The notes: generated by a model from the sequence alone, not told the origin. A stretch of 64,000 nucleotides of DNA from Paraflavitalea pollutisoli (GCF_029360705.1 NZ_JARKMX010000008.1:1425949-1489948); one strand, 5' to 3'. Positions 51,871 to 60,377 are shown, counted from the first letter of the stretch. Translations and numbers: made by a program.

Positions 51871-54366
51871 TTAAATTTCAGTCGGTACTTCCCGTGGCGG
51901 TGTGGAAGGCTCTTTTTTGCGCAAAGCACGCTCGGCCCCCACCGGTTTCAGCAACCGGATGCGGTACAGCATACTCATTACAAAGCCAATCACCATCAGC
52001 ACCGTACCCAGCCATACCAGACGGATAAACGGAAACTGCAACACCTTCAGGGCCAGGAACGGCACCAGTTGAGAAGTTTCCCGTACACGGATCTCGATGT
52101 GCTTGTCGTCGATCACTTTCGACAGGGCGATCGCCAGCCCCTGGTTGTAGACGGAATCCATCACATGCTCCACCTCGTTGTTACGTACATAGAGGATCGG
52201 ATGAGCGCTCAGCTTTTGTTGTTCGCGGGTCACAATGCTCAGGTTGGCGCGGATGCCGGCATCCCCAGCCTCAGCCTGGTAATAACCACCAGAAGGAGGA
52301 TTGGCCGTAACACTATCCAGCTTGATAAAACCGTTGGAGTAGAAGATGGTGTCACCCACCTTCACTTCGTGTGCGCGGAATTGTGTAGTATCTTTTTCTT
52401 CCTGGATCTTCGAGGAAGCGTTAACGTATACAAAAATATCTTTATTCCAGTAATGACGGGCATCGGGGTTGTTGGAATAACCTTCCTGTCCCTTGGTATT
52501 CTTGATCAGGTCGGGATACAGCGGGAAACGCTCTGAACCATCTTTCCGCTCCATATCGATCCGGAAATAGGTTACATTGCCCTTTTTGCCGGTCACCGAA
52601 TCGGCGGCATAAGTAGCCCAGTATTTGCCCATATCGGTACGAACACCCTGGTACAACGTCAGGTTCTCCACGCCCTTCTCTTTTTGCTCGGGACCAAAAT
52701 TGAGCGGGTTCAGGAAGTTCATCGACAACACTTCTTTTTTGGAAGAAGAAATGAGAATGCCTACCAGCATCAGCCCAAAACCAACGTGTGCTACAGAAGC
52801 GCCGGCAGCCTTCAGCTTACCGTTTAGCCCGCCCCAGATATAGGTTCCGTTGGCGATCACCGCATACACACTGGCAAACAGGGCCAGGTGAATGGCCGCC
52901 AGGAACCCTGGACCATAGGTATTGTAGTTGATATTACCCCAGAAACTGATCGACAGCGAGATGGCCAGCGCCACAACAGTCGGTATCAGCAATTTCTTAT
53001 AGAAGGTGGCTTTCGCCGTATTTTTATATTTCAGGTATTGGGTCACGGCCGTCAGGATGCCGAGCACCACGGCTACAAATACCTGAATACGGTTGTACGG
53101 AAACTCCTTGTCTTCACCAATGGTAAAGGCCGATCCGGTGATGGTATTGATCACCGGCAATGAGGTCGCAATGATGATGAACACCGCCGAGAGGAACAGC
53201 ACCAACGAACCGATAAACATCCAGAATTCGCGGCTGTACGAGTTTTCTTCTTTGGCGATGGAAGGTATCTTTTTGTACCGGGCGATGAAAAGTGCCAGTG
53301 CAGGCACTACAAATACGAACAGCAGTGAACGCAATTGCCAGTTCATACCACTGCCTGTAAAGGCGTGCACCGAAGTATCCTGCAGGTCACCACTACGCGT
53401 CAGGTAAGTAGAATACAATACCAGCAGGAACTGCATGATGAAGAAGAAATAAGTAGCCCGCAGCGAGTGGCCCGTAGAATTGTACACGATTTGCGTGTGA
53501 ATCCCCGCCACGAGGATCAGCCAGGGTACCAGGGAAGCGTTTTCTACCGGATCCCAGGCCCAGTAACCACCAAAGCTCAGCGATTCATAGGCCCAGTAGG
53601 CGCCCATCATGATACCAAGGCCCAGGATGGCGCCGGAAAACAGCGACCAGGGCAAGGCCTGCTTCACCCAACCGCCATATTCCTTTTTCCAGAGGCCAGC
53701 AATGGCAAAAGCAAAAGGCACGATGGTAGACGCAAAGCCCAGGAACAATACCGGCGGGTGGATCACCATCCAGTAATTCTGCAGCAATTGGTTGAGGCCT
53801 ACCCCATCGGTAATATTTTCGAGGTAATTTGGTTGACTGAAAATGGGCGCATTCGAAAACTGGTGGCGTGTCAGCATAAAAGGCGTGCTGCCCACCTTGA
53901 GGTCGAATACATAGATACCCAATACCATGGTGGCCAGACAGATCTGCGCAAAGCTGATCACGGCCATCACCGGCGCTTCCCATTTCTTGGCAGTACGGAT
54001 GAGCACCAGGCCCAATACACCGTGCCAAAGGGTCCACAAGGTAAAGCTGCCCTCCTGCCCTTCCCAGATGCTACTCAGCAGGAATTTGGCAGACAGGGTT
54101 TTATCGGAGTGATTATACGCGTAATAATATTCGAAGTAATGCTGTACGATAATGTACAGGATGATGAGGAAAACCGCGATCACCGAAAAAGCATCGGTCA
54201 TAAAAGCGATTCGCCCGATCTTACGCCAGCTTACGGCCTCGTCGACCTGTTTGGCATTGGCAGATTTGAAATAGGCAATGAAGGCTACTATAGAAGCAAC
54301 CAGGGATAACAGGACCAGAAAATGGCCCAGTTGGCCAGGCAACAGGTGTTCACCAATGTAATCCAT
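51871..54366 (-). CDS. ccmF: Cytochrome c maturation heme lyase CcmF/CcsA-like
   Basis: An 831-residue multi-pass inner-membrane protein of the heme handling protein family. The tryptophan-rich WWD-type motif appears as GGYWAWDPVENASLVPW, with the preceding ALPWSLFSGAILGLGIMMGA and histidine-bearing periplasmic segments (HGVLGLV, WMVIHPPVLFLGF). The C-terminal third is a large periplasmic beta domain followed by a final helix, which fits the long CcmF form. It is the second gene of a two-gene unit, 8 bp after ccmE, so both act in delivering heme to apocytochromes. No ccmABCDGH genes are in the window. Confidence 0.92.
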   Translation of the reverse strand: MDYIGEHLLPGQLGHFLVLLSLVASIVAFIAYFKSANAKQVDEAVSWRKIGRIAFMTDAFSVIAVFLIILYIIVQHYFEYYYAYNHSDKTLSAKFLLSSIWEGQEGSFTLWTLWHGVLGLVLIRTAKKWEAPVMAVISFAQICLATMVLGIYVFDLKVGSTPFMLTRHQFSNAPIFSQPNYLENITDGVGLNQLLQNYWMVIHPPVLFLGFASTIVPFAFAIAGLWKKEYGGWVKQALPWSLFSGAILGLGIMMGAYWAYESLSFGGYWAWDPVENASLVPWLILVAGIHTQIVYNSTGHSLRATYFFFIMQFLLVLYSTYLTRSGDLQDTSVHAFTGSGMNWQLRSLLFVFVVPALALFIARYKKIPSIAKEENSYSREFWMFIGSLVLFLSAVFIIIATSLPVINTITGSAFTIGEDKEFPYNRIQVFVAVVLGILTAVTQYLKYKNTAKATFYKKLLIPTVVALAISLSISFWGNINYNTYGPGFLAAIHLALFASVYAVIANGTYIWGGLNGKLKAAGASVAHVGFGLMLVGILISSSKKEVLSMNFLNPLNFGPEQKEKGVENLTLYQGVRTDMGKYWATYAADSVTGKKGNVTYFRIDMERKDGSERFPLYPDLIKNTKGQEGYSNNPDARHYWNKDIFVYVNASSKIQEEKDTTQFRAHEVKVGDTIFYSNGFIKLDSVTANPPSGGYYQAEAGDAGIRANLSIVTREQQKLSAHPILYVRNNEVEHVMDSVYNQGLAIALSKVIDDKHIEIRVRETSQLVPFLALKVLQFPFIRLVWLGTVLMVIGFVMSMLYRIRLLKPVGAERALRKKEPSTPPREVPTEI

Positions 54367-54374
54367 CAGGGTGA

Positions 54375-54788
54375 TTATTTTTGAGAGAGGTTATTATAGG
54401 CTGCTTTAGGGTCGTCTTTGTATTTCGATGGGCATTTGATCAGGATACCATCCTTCCGGCTGATCTCAAACACCTCACCTTGCATCTTTCCCTTCAACAC
54501 GATCCGGTCGCTTTTTTCCATATCAAAAGGTTTCTCGAAATAATAAACAACCCGAGCCTTGTTGCCCAGGGAGTCCGTCACATGAAAGGTAGTGAGGTTG
54601 GGATTGACGGCAGGATTATACTCGATCGGAAAATTTTTGTCCAGTTGGGTGATCACCGTCACTGTTTTTCCCGCTTTCTGCCGGGCAGACGACAGGGTTT
54701 CGTAGGTGGAAAGGTCGCCCATAAAGCTGAGCAGGACCATAATACCGGCAGCAATAGCGACAAGAATAACAATGTGGATCTTCTTCAT
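54375..54788 (-). CDS. ccmE: Cytochrome c maturation heme chaperone CcmE, CxxxY variant
   Basis: A 137-residue protein with one N-terminal membrane anchor (residues about 4-24) and the OB-fold heme chaperone domain (KTVTVITQLDKNFPIEYNP, DRIVLKGKMQGEVFEIS). The usual heme-attaching histidine motif HxxxY is replaced by Cys119 in C-P-S-K-Y, that is, CxxxY. A CxxxY-type CcmE is described for a variant of System I found in archaea and some bacteria. The gene is 8 bp upstream of ccmF with a perfect -7 element before it. The Cys-for-His change means heme should be bound differently from the E. coli protein. Confidence 0.9.
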   Translation of the reverse strand: MKKIHIVILVAIAAGIMVLLSFMGDLSTYETLSSARQKAGKTVTVITQLDKNFPIEYNPAVNPNLTTFHVTDSLGNKARVVYYFEKPFDMEKSDRIVLKGKMQGEVFEISRKDGILIKCPSKYKDDPKAAYNNLSQK

Positions 54789-54807
54789 AACCTATTACAA
54801 TTCCCCG

Positions 54808-54815
54808 CAAAGTTA
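54808..54815 (-). promoter_or_regulatory. -7 element TAACTTTG for ccmE-ccmF
   Basis: An exact TAnnTTTG match on the minus strand, 19 bp upstream of the ccmE start. Confidence 0.55.
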
Positions 54816-55078
54816 GCTCAAAATGCGGTTCGGGTTAATGTGAATTTTGTGGGTTTACGGCCTGTATAACCAGGCCGTTTAGATTTTGTTCATTTTTTTG
54901 TAAAATCTTGAAAATCTTTTTCATAGGTCATATTCGCCGTCTTTTTCCGGCGCGGCTGGCCGCGGCGCCGCATCACATCAAAATCCCACCCGTTACAGCC
55001 GGCGGGCGAGCGGCTGCAAAGGCGTCCTCGAGCCTGCCGTCATAAGGTCGTGCACCCACAGAGCCCCCTTTCCCCCTC

Positions 55079-55157
55079 CGGTGTCTCAATGCCTTTGTGC
55101 CTCATTGCCTTCCTCCCCCTCGTTGCCTGGGCCGATCCCCGCCCTCCCCTCATTGCC
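55079..55157. repeat. Degenerate short-period repeats (8-mer AGGCAnTG-like; 10-mer CCTCrTTGCC x3)
   Basis: On the minus strand the units AGGCAATG, AGGCACAA, AGGCATTG and AGACACCG follow each other. The 10-mer CCTC(A/G)TTGCC occurs at 55100, 55118 and 55148 (plus strand). The plus strand here is very pyrimidine-rich. The 54870-55197 gap also holds a GC-rich imperfect hairpin (54947-54970) and no convincing gene. Confidence 0.5.
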
Positions 55158-55197
55158 TTTCCTCCCCTTACGAACGCCCGTATGCAACGCAAAGAGA

Positions 55198-55205
55198 TAA
55201 TTTTG
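55198..55205 (+). promoter_or_regulatory. -7 element TAATTTTG for the agmatinase-family gene
   Basis: An exact TAnnTTTG match 59 bp upstream of the ATG at 55265. A second weaker candidate, TACCTTGC, lies at about 55224-55231. Confidence 0.45.
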
Positions 55206-55264
55206 CTTCTATCTAATACTGTGCTACCTTGCACGGCGTTTTTAAAGAAGAGACCTCTTCAACA

Positions 55265-56308
55265 ATGACAGACCTATCGCATTTTGATCCCAACGCAGTT
55301 AGTAATCCGAATAACAACATCTTTGGATTACCCTTCACAGAAGAAGATGCCCGACTTGTAATATTACCCGTGCCCTGGGAGGTAACGGTCAGTTGCAGCG
55401 CAGGCACCGCCCGGGCGGCAGACCATATTTTCAAAGCGAGTATGCACGTGGACCTCTACGACGCCGATGTGCAGGATGCCTGGAAACAGGGCTTCTTCAT
55501 GCGCAGTCCCGACAAAAAGGTGCTGCTGAAAAGCGATTACCTCCGCAAAGAAGCAGAACTACTCATCGATTATATTTCCAAAGGAGATGAGGTGGCCAAG
55601 AACTCCTTCATGTGCAAATCCCTCAAAGAGATCAATGAAGGCGCTGCCAACCTGAATACCTGGGTATACGAACAAACCAAAGAATTGCTCGAGCAGGGAA
55701 AACTAGTGGCACTGCTGGGCGGCGACCACAGCACGGCCCTCGGGTATTATAAATCGATCGCGGAACGATACCCCTCCTTCGGTATCCTGCAGATCGATGC
55801 GCACTGCGACCTGCGCGAAAACTACGAAGGATTCCGCTACAGCCATGCGAGTATCATGTACAACGCCCTGCGCGAAGTACCACAGCTCACCAAACTGGTA
55901 CAGGCTGGTGTCCGTGACTATTGCGAAGAAGAATGGAACTATATCTGCAACAACAAGGACCGGGTGGTCACCTACCTCGATAAAACGATCAAAGAAAGGA
56001 TCTATGAAGGCGAGTGCTGGAAAGACATCGTGGATGAGATCGTTGAACAACTGCCGGAACATGTTTTCCTCAGCTTCGACATCGATGGTCTTGACCCGAA
56101 ACTCTGCCCCAATACCGGCACGCCCGTGCCCGGTGGCTTCGAAGCCCAACAGGTGTATTACTTACTGAAAAAAGTCATTAAAAGCGGCCGCCATTTCATC
56201 GGATTCGACCTCACGGAAGTGGGCGTTGGCGAAAACGAATGGGATGCGAATGTTGGTGCCCGTGTTTTATGGAAGTTAAGTAATTTACTGGTAGCTTGCA
56301 ACCAATAA
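55265..56308 (+). CDS. Agmatinase/arginase-family ureohydrolase
   Basis: A 347-residue binuclear manganese hydrolase. The metal ligands are visible in LLGGDHSTALGYYKSI, LQIDAHCDLRENYEGFRYSH and LSFDIDGLDPKLCPNTGTPV, the last giving the family D-x-D. PGGFEAQQVYYLLKKVI and FDLTEVGVGENEWDANVGAR complete the fold. It should hydrolyse the guanidino or formimino group of agmatine, arginine or a related compound; the substrate cannot be fixed from sequence. ATG 55265 is preferred over the upstream in-frame ATG at 55229. The next gene follows 13 bp later and may be co-transcribed. Confidence 0.9.
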   Translation: MTDLSHFDPNAVSNPNNNIFGLPFTEEDARLVILPVPWEVTVSCSAGTARAADHIFKASMHVDLYDADVQDAWKQGFFMRSPDKKVLLKSDYLRKEAELLIDYISKGDEVAKNSFMCKSLKEINEGAANLNTWVYEQTKELLEQGKLVALLGGDHSTALGYYKSIAERYPSFGILQIDAHCDLRENYEGFRYSHASIMYNALREVPQLTKLVQAGVRDYCEEEWNYICNNKDRVVTYLDKTIKERIYEGECWKDIVDEIVEQLPEHVFLSFDIDGLDPKLCPNTGTPVPGGFEAQQVYYLLKKVIKSGRHFIGFDLTEVGVGENEWDANVGARVLWKLSNLLVACNQ

Positions 56309-56321
56309 GCTACCCCGACAC

Positions 56322-56891
56322 ATGATCTACCAATACGTTGTAAGTCTGAAAAATAAACAGACCAGGAGCATCGACCTCATCGGTCTATTGCTGGCTATTT
56401 TGTCTGTGCTGTTTTTTGTACGGGAAATGCTGCTGTCGGCAGGCGTGCATGTGGCCTATCTCGTAGGGTCCATCGCCGTGGTAGCGGTACTGGTCTGGAA
56501 TGTGGTGCAGGCATCCAAAGGCAAAAAAGTATATTACTCGCGCGCCTTGCTGATCGCCGCGCTCGTATGGATGAAGATGCCCTACTTTCAATGGCTCACC
56601 TTCGTGCTTATCATTTTGGCCTTACTCGAATACCAGGCAAAATACGCCCTGGAAATTGGCTTCGCCGACAAAGAGATCGTCGTCAACTCCCTGTTCAAAA
56701 AAAGGTACCAGTGGAGCCAGTTCGACAATATCGTACTGAAAGATGGATTGCTCACCCTCGACTTCACCAACAACAAAATACTGCAACGAGAGGTAGAAGA
56801 TGACGAAGAGGATGACGCCGACGAAGAAGAATTCAACGCCTATTGCCGTCACCAACTCAGTAAAGCAACTTCTTCACAAGCCTCCCGGTAA
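56322..56891 (+). CDS. Membrane protein with acidic C-terminal tail, unknown function
   Basis: A 189-residue protein not assigned to a named family. Four hydrophobic segments lie at about residues 19-37 (LIGLLLAILSVLFFVREML), 43-61, 73-85 and 90-105, followed by a PH-like or YcxB-like cytoplasmic beta segment (FADKEIVVNSLFKKRYQWSQ and NIVLKDGLLTLDFTNNKIL). The stretch VEDDEEDDADEEEFN is strikingly acidic. It starts 13 bp after the agmatinase-family gene and is likely in the same transcript. It converges on the hemerythrin-like gene. The beta segment suggests a sensor or regulatory module, but this is a guess. Confidence 0.65.
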   Translation: MIYQYVVSLKNKQTRSIDLIGLLLAILSVLFFVREMLLSAGVHVAYLVGSIAVVAVLVWNVVQASKGKKVYYSRALLIAALVWMKMPYFQWLTFVLIILALLEYQAKYALEIGFADKEIVVNSLFKKRYQWSQFDNIVLKDGLLTLDFTNNKILQREVEDDEEDDADEEEFNAYCRHQLSKATSSQASR

Positions 56892-56920
56892 ACGACCTCT
56901 GTCACCGCTCCTCAATGCCG

Positions 56921-57340
56921 TCAGGCAACCAGTTTCAATTGCGCGAGCTCAGGTGCTGGAATTGTTTGCTCGATATGCGTAAACACGACATTGTCTTCAA
57001 ACAACAGATGCTGGTGCACCAGTTTAATGAACACCTCGAAGGGGTAATCATTCCCTTCATTACCCGACAATCTTTCGCCCAGTATACGGATCGTATCGTG
57101 CTCCCGGTGCAGCAATGCAGTAAACTGTTCGTTGAAGTGGTGTTGGATCAGAAAAGGGATCAGCCGTGCTTCTTCGGCATCCACATGTTTGCGCAGATCA
57201 TTCTTCCAGAAATTGACGATTTCCGTCCTGACGCCCTCCCTGTTCTTGCCGGATAGAAATAAACCCAGCAGACGGGTGCAGGTTTCGCGCTCATAGGCCA
57301 GGCGGTCCAAATATGGTTTTAATACGGCGTTACGCTCCAT
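56921..57340 (-). CDS. Hemerythrin HHE-domain protein
   Basis: A 139-residue four-helix protein of the hemerythrin HHE cation-binding family. Candidate di-iron ligands are spread as expected: an early Arg/Glu-rich helix (LAYERETCTRLLGLFL), HVDAEEARLIPFLIQHHFNE, HREHDTIRILGERL and VKLVHQHLLFEDNVVFTHIE (here IKLVHQHLLFEDNVV). It could bind oxygen or sense oxygen or nitric oxide. The protein is short and lacks any output domain. The 57341-57559 gap upstream contains only short tandem repeats. Confidence 0.8.
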   Translation of the reverse strand: MERNAVLKPYLDRLAYERETCTRLLGLFLSGKNREGVRTEIVNFWKNDLRKHVDAEEARLIPFLIQHHFNEQFTALLHREHDTIRILGERLSGNEGNDYPFEVFIKLVHQHLLFEDNVVFTHIEQTIPAPELAQLKLVA

Positions 57341-57455
57341 GATAAATCCCTCCTTTGACCTTGCTTATTCAATTTTTACTCCATATCCGTTGAATGTGGA
57401 AAACTTTAACATTATTTGGCCAGTGGGGAGAAAAGGCAGCGGGCACCAGGAAATG

Positions 57456-57501
57456 CGGGGAGCTGGCAATCGGGGAGTTGGCAGTTCCGAGAGTTGGCAA
57501 A
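57456..57501. repeat. Three imperfect 15-16 bp tandem repeats (GAGTTGGC core)
   Basis: The units are CGGGGAGCTGGCAAT, CGGGGAGTTGGCAGTT and CCGAGAGTTGGCAAA in succession (57456-57470, 57471-57486, 57487-57501). They lie in the gap between the tpiA and hemerythrin genes. Confidence 0.6.
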
Positions 57502-57559
57502 CGGGAACCAGCACACAGGCCGATAGCGGGCGCTACCGGCCAGTGTACCAGGCTATGAT

Positions 57560-58321
57560 TTATTTCAATGCTTTGATGATCGCGATAAATTCAGCAGCAC
57601 TCAGGGAGGCGCCGCCTACCAGTCCACCATCTACATCGGGACGGGAAAAAATATCCGCCGCATTATTGGCTTTCACACTGCCACCATACAGGATGGGGAT
57701 GGTGTTGGCCAGTACCGGACCGTATTGCTTGGCCAGTACACTACGCAAATGCGCATGCATCTCCTGCGCCTGGTCGGAGGTAGCCGTTTTACCTGTTCCG
57801 ATCGCCCAGATGGGTTCATATGCGATCACGATCTTCGAGATCACATTTTCTGGCAGGTGAAACAGGGATTCTTTCAATTGCACTTCTACAAAGCTGTTTT
57901 GTGTACCCGCTTCGCGGATCGACAAAGGTTCGCCGCAACAAAAGATGGGTGTAATGCCGTTTTCCAGGCAGAGGTCCAGCTTTTCAGCCAAAGCCTTATT
58001 GCTTTCCTGGAAGTATTCACGACGCTCGCTATGCCCCAGAACACAATATTTGATACCGATGGAATGCAGCATTTCTGCCGATACCTCGCCGGTATAAGCG
58101 CCGGATTTTTTGTTGTAACAATTCTGTGCTGCTATGAAATAGTTCTTCTCGTCAGCTACCTCGCTATTGGCCATGATCAGGTAAGGGAAAGGCACGGCAA
58201 AAACCACCTGCTGGTGATCGGCCAGCGCGATCTTTTCGCTCAGGATATTATCCAGTAACTCTTCTCCCTGCTGGTAGGTACAATTCATTTTCCAGTTCGC
58301 AGCAGCAATTTGTTTACGCAT
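57560..58321 (-). CDS. tpiA: Triosephosphate isomerase
   Basis: A 253-residue cytosolic TIM barrel interconverting DHAP and glyceraldehyde 3-phosphate. The N-terminal Asn and Lys are in AAANWKMNCT, the catalytic His in YCVLGHSERREYFQES, the catalytic Glu in VIAYEPIWAIGTGKTATSDQ, and the phosphate-binding loop in ILYGGSVKANNAADIF followed by GGLVGGASL. Length is normal. It lies 15 bp downstream of the GlmU-like gene on the same strand, so the two share a transcript. Confidence 0.97.
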   Translation of the reverse strand: MRKQIAAANWKMNCTYQQGEELLDNILSEKIALADHQQVVFAVPFPYLIMANSEVADEKNYFIAAQNCYNKKSGAYTGEVSAEMLHSIGIKYCVLGHSERREYFQESNKALAEKLDLCLENGITPIFCCGEPLSIREAGTQNSFVEVQLKESLFHLPENVISKIVIAYEPIWAIGTGKTATSDQAQEMHAHLRSVLAKQYGPVLANTIPILYGGSVKANNAADIFSRPDVDGGLVGGASLSAAEFIAIIKALK

Positions 58322-58336
58322 GAGATTGGTTGATTT

Positions 58337-59392
58337 TTATGATTGCTCAAAAATATGTTTCAATTGCTTTGCTTCCGCATCTGTGAGTTCCCGTTTTTTC
58401 AGTTTTTTCCAGTTACTGATATCAGACAGGGCTTTTTCAAACTCATAGCGTGACAACGCCTTGCTGCCCCAGGTAAAACTGGGTATGAATTTAGGCGTCA
58501 ACCCCTCGCCAAAGATATTGGCGCAAACGCCCGTCACCGTACCGGTGTTAAAAGAAGTATTGATGGCAGCACGTGAATAATCGCCCATGAGCAGACCGCA
58601 TTTCATGCCCGCGCGGATATAGTCTTTCGACGCATTGTGCCACACCTTTACATCGGTGGCATTGTTCTTCAAATTCGAGTTGGAGGTACCCGCGCCCAGG
58701 TTGCACCACTCGGCGATCACCGCGTCGCCCAGGTATCCATCATGGGCTTTATTGGAGTAGCCAAAGAACACGCAATTCTTGATCTCGCCCCCCACCGTGC
58801 AATAAGGTCCGATGGTTGTAGCTCCATAGATCTTACTACCCATCTTCACGACGGCGCCTTCTCCCAGGGAGAAAGGCCCGCGGATAAAACTTCCCTCCAT
58901 CACTTCGGCATCTTTGCCAATATAGATAGGTCCGGTAGATGCATTGAGCATACAATGGCTGAGGCGGGCACCGGGCTCGATAAATATGTCTTTGGCATTG
59001 ATCACCTGCACGCTTTCAGGGATCACCTGCCCTACCCGGTCTTTGGTGACCAGGGCAAAATCTTCGCGCAGGGCCCAGTCATTCCATTCGAAAATATGCC
59101 AGGGATACTGCAGGATCTTGATGGCCTCCCAGTCCGGATCCTTTTTCAGCGTTTTATCGTCTTGCTGCAGCGAAGCGATGAAACGGGCGGAAGGGATGAT
59201 ATTGGAGGCAAACAGGGCTGCATCGGGTGAAGCCACCTGCTGGTCATCACCCACCACCTGCACAGGCTGTCCAAGCAGGCCCTCCCACTTTTCTCGGATC
59301 GTCAGGATACCGATACGGATATCGGAGGTGGGTCGTACTTCTGTAAAAGGGAATAAATGCTGGCGTACTTCTTTGTCATTCAGGAATACCAT
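58337..59392 (-). CDS. GlmU-like putative sugar nucleotidyltransferase
   Basis: A 351-residue cytosolic protein. The C-terminal two thirds form a left-handed beta-helix with hexapeptide repeats (about residues 130-290: IYIGKDAEVMEGSFIRGPFS, GEGAVVKMGSKIYGATTIGP, CVFFGYSNKAHDGYLGDAVI). The N-terminal region (about 1-110) is a reduced nucleotidyltransferase-like domain lacking an obvious GxGTRMxS pyrophosphorylase loop. It resembles the Bacteroidota proteins called GlmU family or putative sugar nucleotidyl transferase. The N-terminus may be non-catalytic. It is 15 bp upstream of tpiA and presumably co-transcribed with it. Confidence 0.85.
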   Translation of the reverse strand: MVFLNDKEVRQHLFPFTEVRPTSDIRIGILTIREKWEGLLGQPVQVVGDDQQVASPDAALFASNIIPSARFIASLQQDDKTLKKDPDWEAIKILQYPWHIFEWNDWALREDFALVTKDRVGQVIPESVQVINAKDIFIEPGARLSHCMLNASTGPIYIGKDAEVMEGSFIRGPFSLGEGAVVKMGSKIYGATTIGPYCTVGGEIKNCVFFGYSNKAHDGYLGDAVIAEWCNLGAGTSNSNLKNNATDVKVWHNASKDYIRAGMKCGLLMGDYSRAAINTSFNTGTVTGVCANIFGEGLTPKFIPSFTWGSKALSRYEFEKALSDISNWKKLKKRELTDAEAKQLKHIFEQS

Positions 59393-59562
59393 AGCGTAAA
59401 AAATTGGACAGTCTACCGACTGGGTTTCAAATGTAATACATCCTGCTATGCAATCCTGATTCCAGTGAGCGGGGAAGATAAAAGAAAACAGGGGCGTCTA
59501 GAACGGAGAAAGGCGTCAGCTGAATGCGGGTGAAACTTAAAAAAACTGACTGGGATAGGCCT

Positions 59563-59598
59563 AAAAAAATAGTCCCTCTCCTAAGAATAGGAAAGGGA
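59563..59598 (-). terminator. Intrinsic terminator of rpmE2
   Basis: On the minus strand, TCCCTTTCCT and AGGAGAGGGA pair over 10 bp (one G-U) around a 6-base loop, followed by CTATTTTTTT. It lies 45 bp after the rpmE2 stop. The rest of 59393-59642 shows no gene. Confidence 0.85.
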
Positions 59599-59642
59599 AA
59601 GTATAGCCATGAAAAACAAAAAATGTTATGCTGAAGTTAAGC

Positions 59643-59894
59643 TTATTTCTTCTTTTCGTAACGTTTTTTGAACTTGTCAATTCTACCGGCTGTGTCAACC
59701 AACACATTCTGACCAGTGTAGAAAGGATGCGAAGTGCTCGAAATTTCTAACTTGATCAGGGGATACTCGTTCCCATCATCATACTTAATCGTCTCTTTTG
59801 TAGGAGCCGTAGAACGGTTCAAAAACATTGTGCCATTACTCATGTCCTTGAAAACAACGAACCGATAACTTTCGGGATGGAGGCCTTTTTTCAT
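59643..59894 (-). CDS. rpmE2: 50S ribosomal protein L31, type B
   Basis: An 83-residue ribosomal protein. The opening [20 protein letters not shown] and the following [10 protein letters not shown] are typical of B-type L31; there are no zinc-binding cysteines, so it is the C-minus (type B) form. The ending [16 protein letters not shown] is basic. It has a promoter and a short leader that contains a perfect 7-bp stem-loop, described separately. Confidence 0.96.
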   Translation of the reverse strand: MKKGLHPESYRFVVFKDMSNGTMFLNRSTAPTKETIKYDDGNEYPLIKLEISSTSHPFYTGQNVLVDTAGRIDKFKKRYEKKK

Positions 59895-59913
59895 AACTCT
59901 CTGATTTAAAGGT

Positions 59914-59933
59914 TGTACGGATTTTGCCGTACA
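59914..59933 (-). promoter_or_regulatory. Stem-loop in the rpmE2 leader
   Basis: A perfect 7-bp stem, TGTACGG / CCGTACA, with a 6-base loop, 20 bp upstream of the rpmE2 ATG and about 15 nt downstream of the predicted transcription start. It is a candidate ribosomal-protein leader or translational control hairpin. Confidence 0.5.
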
Positions 59934-59954
59934 GTTTTAATATTAACAAAGCCG

Positions 59955-59962
59955 CAAAATTA
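59955..59962 (-). promoter_or_regulatory. -7 element TAATTTTG for rpmE2
   Basis: An exact TAnnTTTG match on the minus strand. It predicts a leader of about 55 nt for rpmE2. Confidence 0.55.
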
Positions 59963-60294
59963 CTTCCCGACTGTCTTACCGCCAAATTAAATTTAATTCA
60001 ATTCACGGCCAATTTAACTTTAACAAAATTACAGTTACAACACTGTTTATTGACTAAGGTCAATCGTTTTCCTGTACTCAATCGTTTGCGTTGCCTCAAT
60101 TCATTATAAAGATGGATACCATTGCGCACAGGTTGCAGACCAGTAAGTTAAAGAAAACTTAAGAGAAAACACTACCATTCGTCGATTAAAGTCTTTTAAT
60201 GACCAATTGCAGCCTGCTACAACCGGCAATAAGACGCTTTACGTAACCTTTAACTTGTTGTGGTGCCCCTGATTTTCTATCCCACCACCTTCCC

Positions 60295-60349
60295 ACGGCG
60301 GTACTACTCCTATACTACTGGTATGACACTGGTATACTACTGGTATGGA
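60295..60349. repeat. 11-bp tandem array, consensus ACTGGTATACT (5 units)
   Basis: The units are ACGGCGGTACT, ACTCCTATACT, ACTGGTATGAC, ACTGGTATACT and ACTGGTATGGA in exact 11-bp register. It is part of the 1126-bp gap 59895-61020, which has no convincing gene. Confidence 0.8.
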
Positions 60350-60377
60350 TCCTCTATATAGCAGTTCGAGTGTACTA

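Noticed and set aside
55040-55234. Minus-strand 64-codon frame rich in Arg, Gly and Lys
   Set aside because: It is a by-product of the purine-rich short repeats (AGGCA-type); no homologous domain pattern.
57339-57860. Plus-strand open frame of 173 codons
   Set aside because: Its second half is antisense to tpiA and its first half runs through intergenic tandem repeats.
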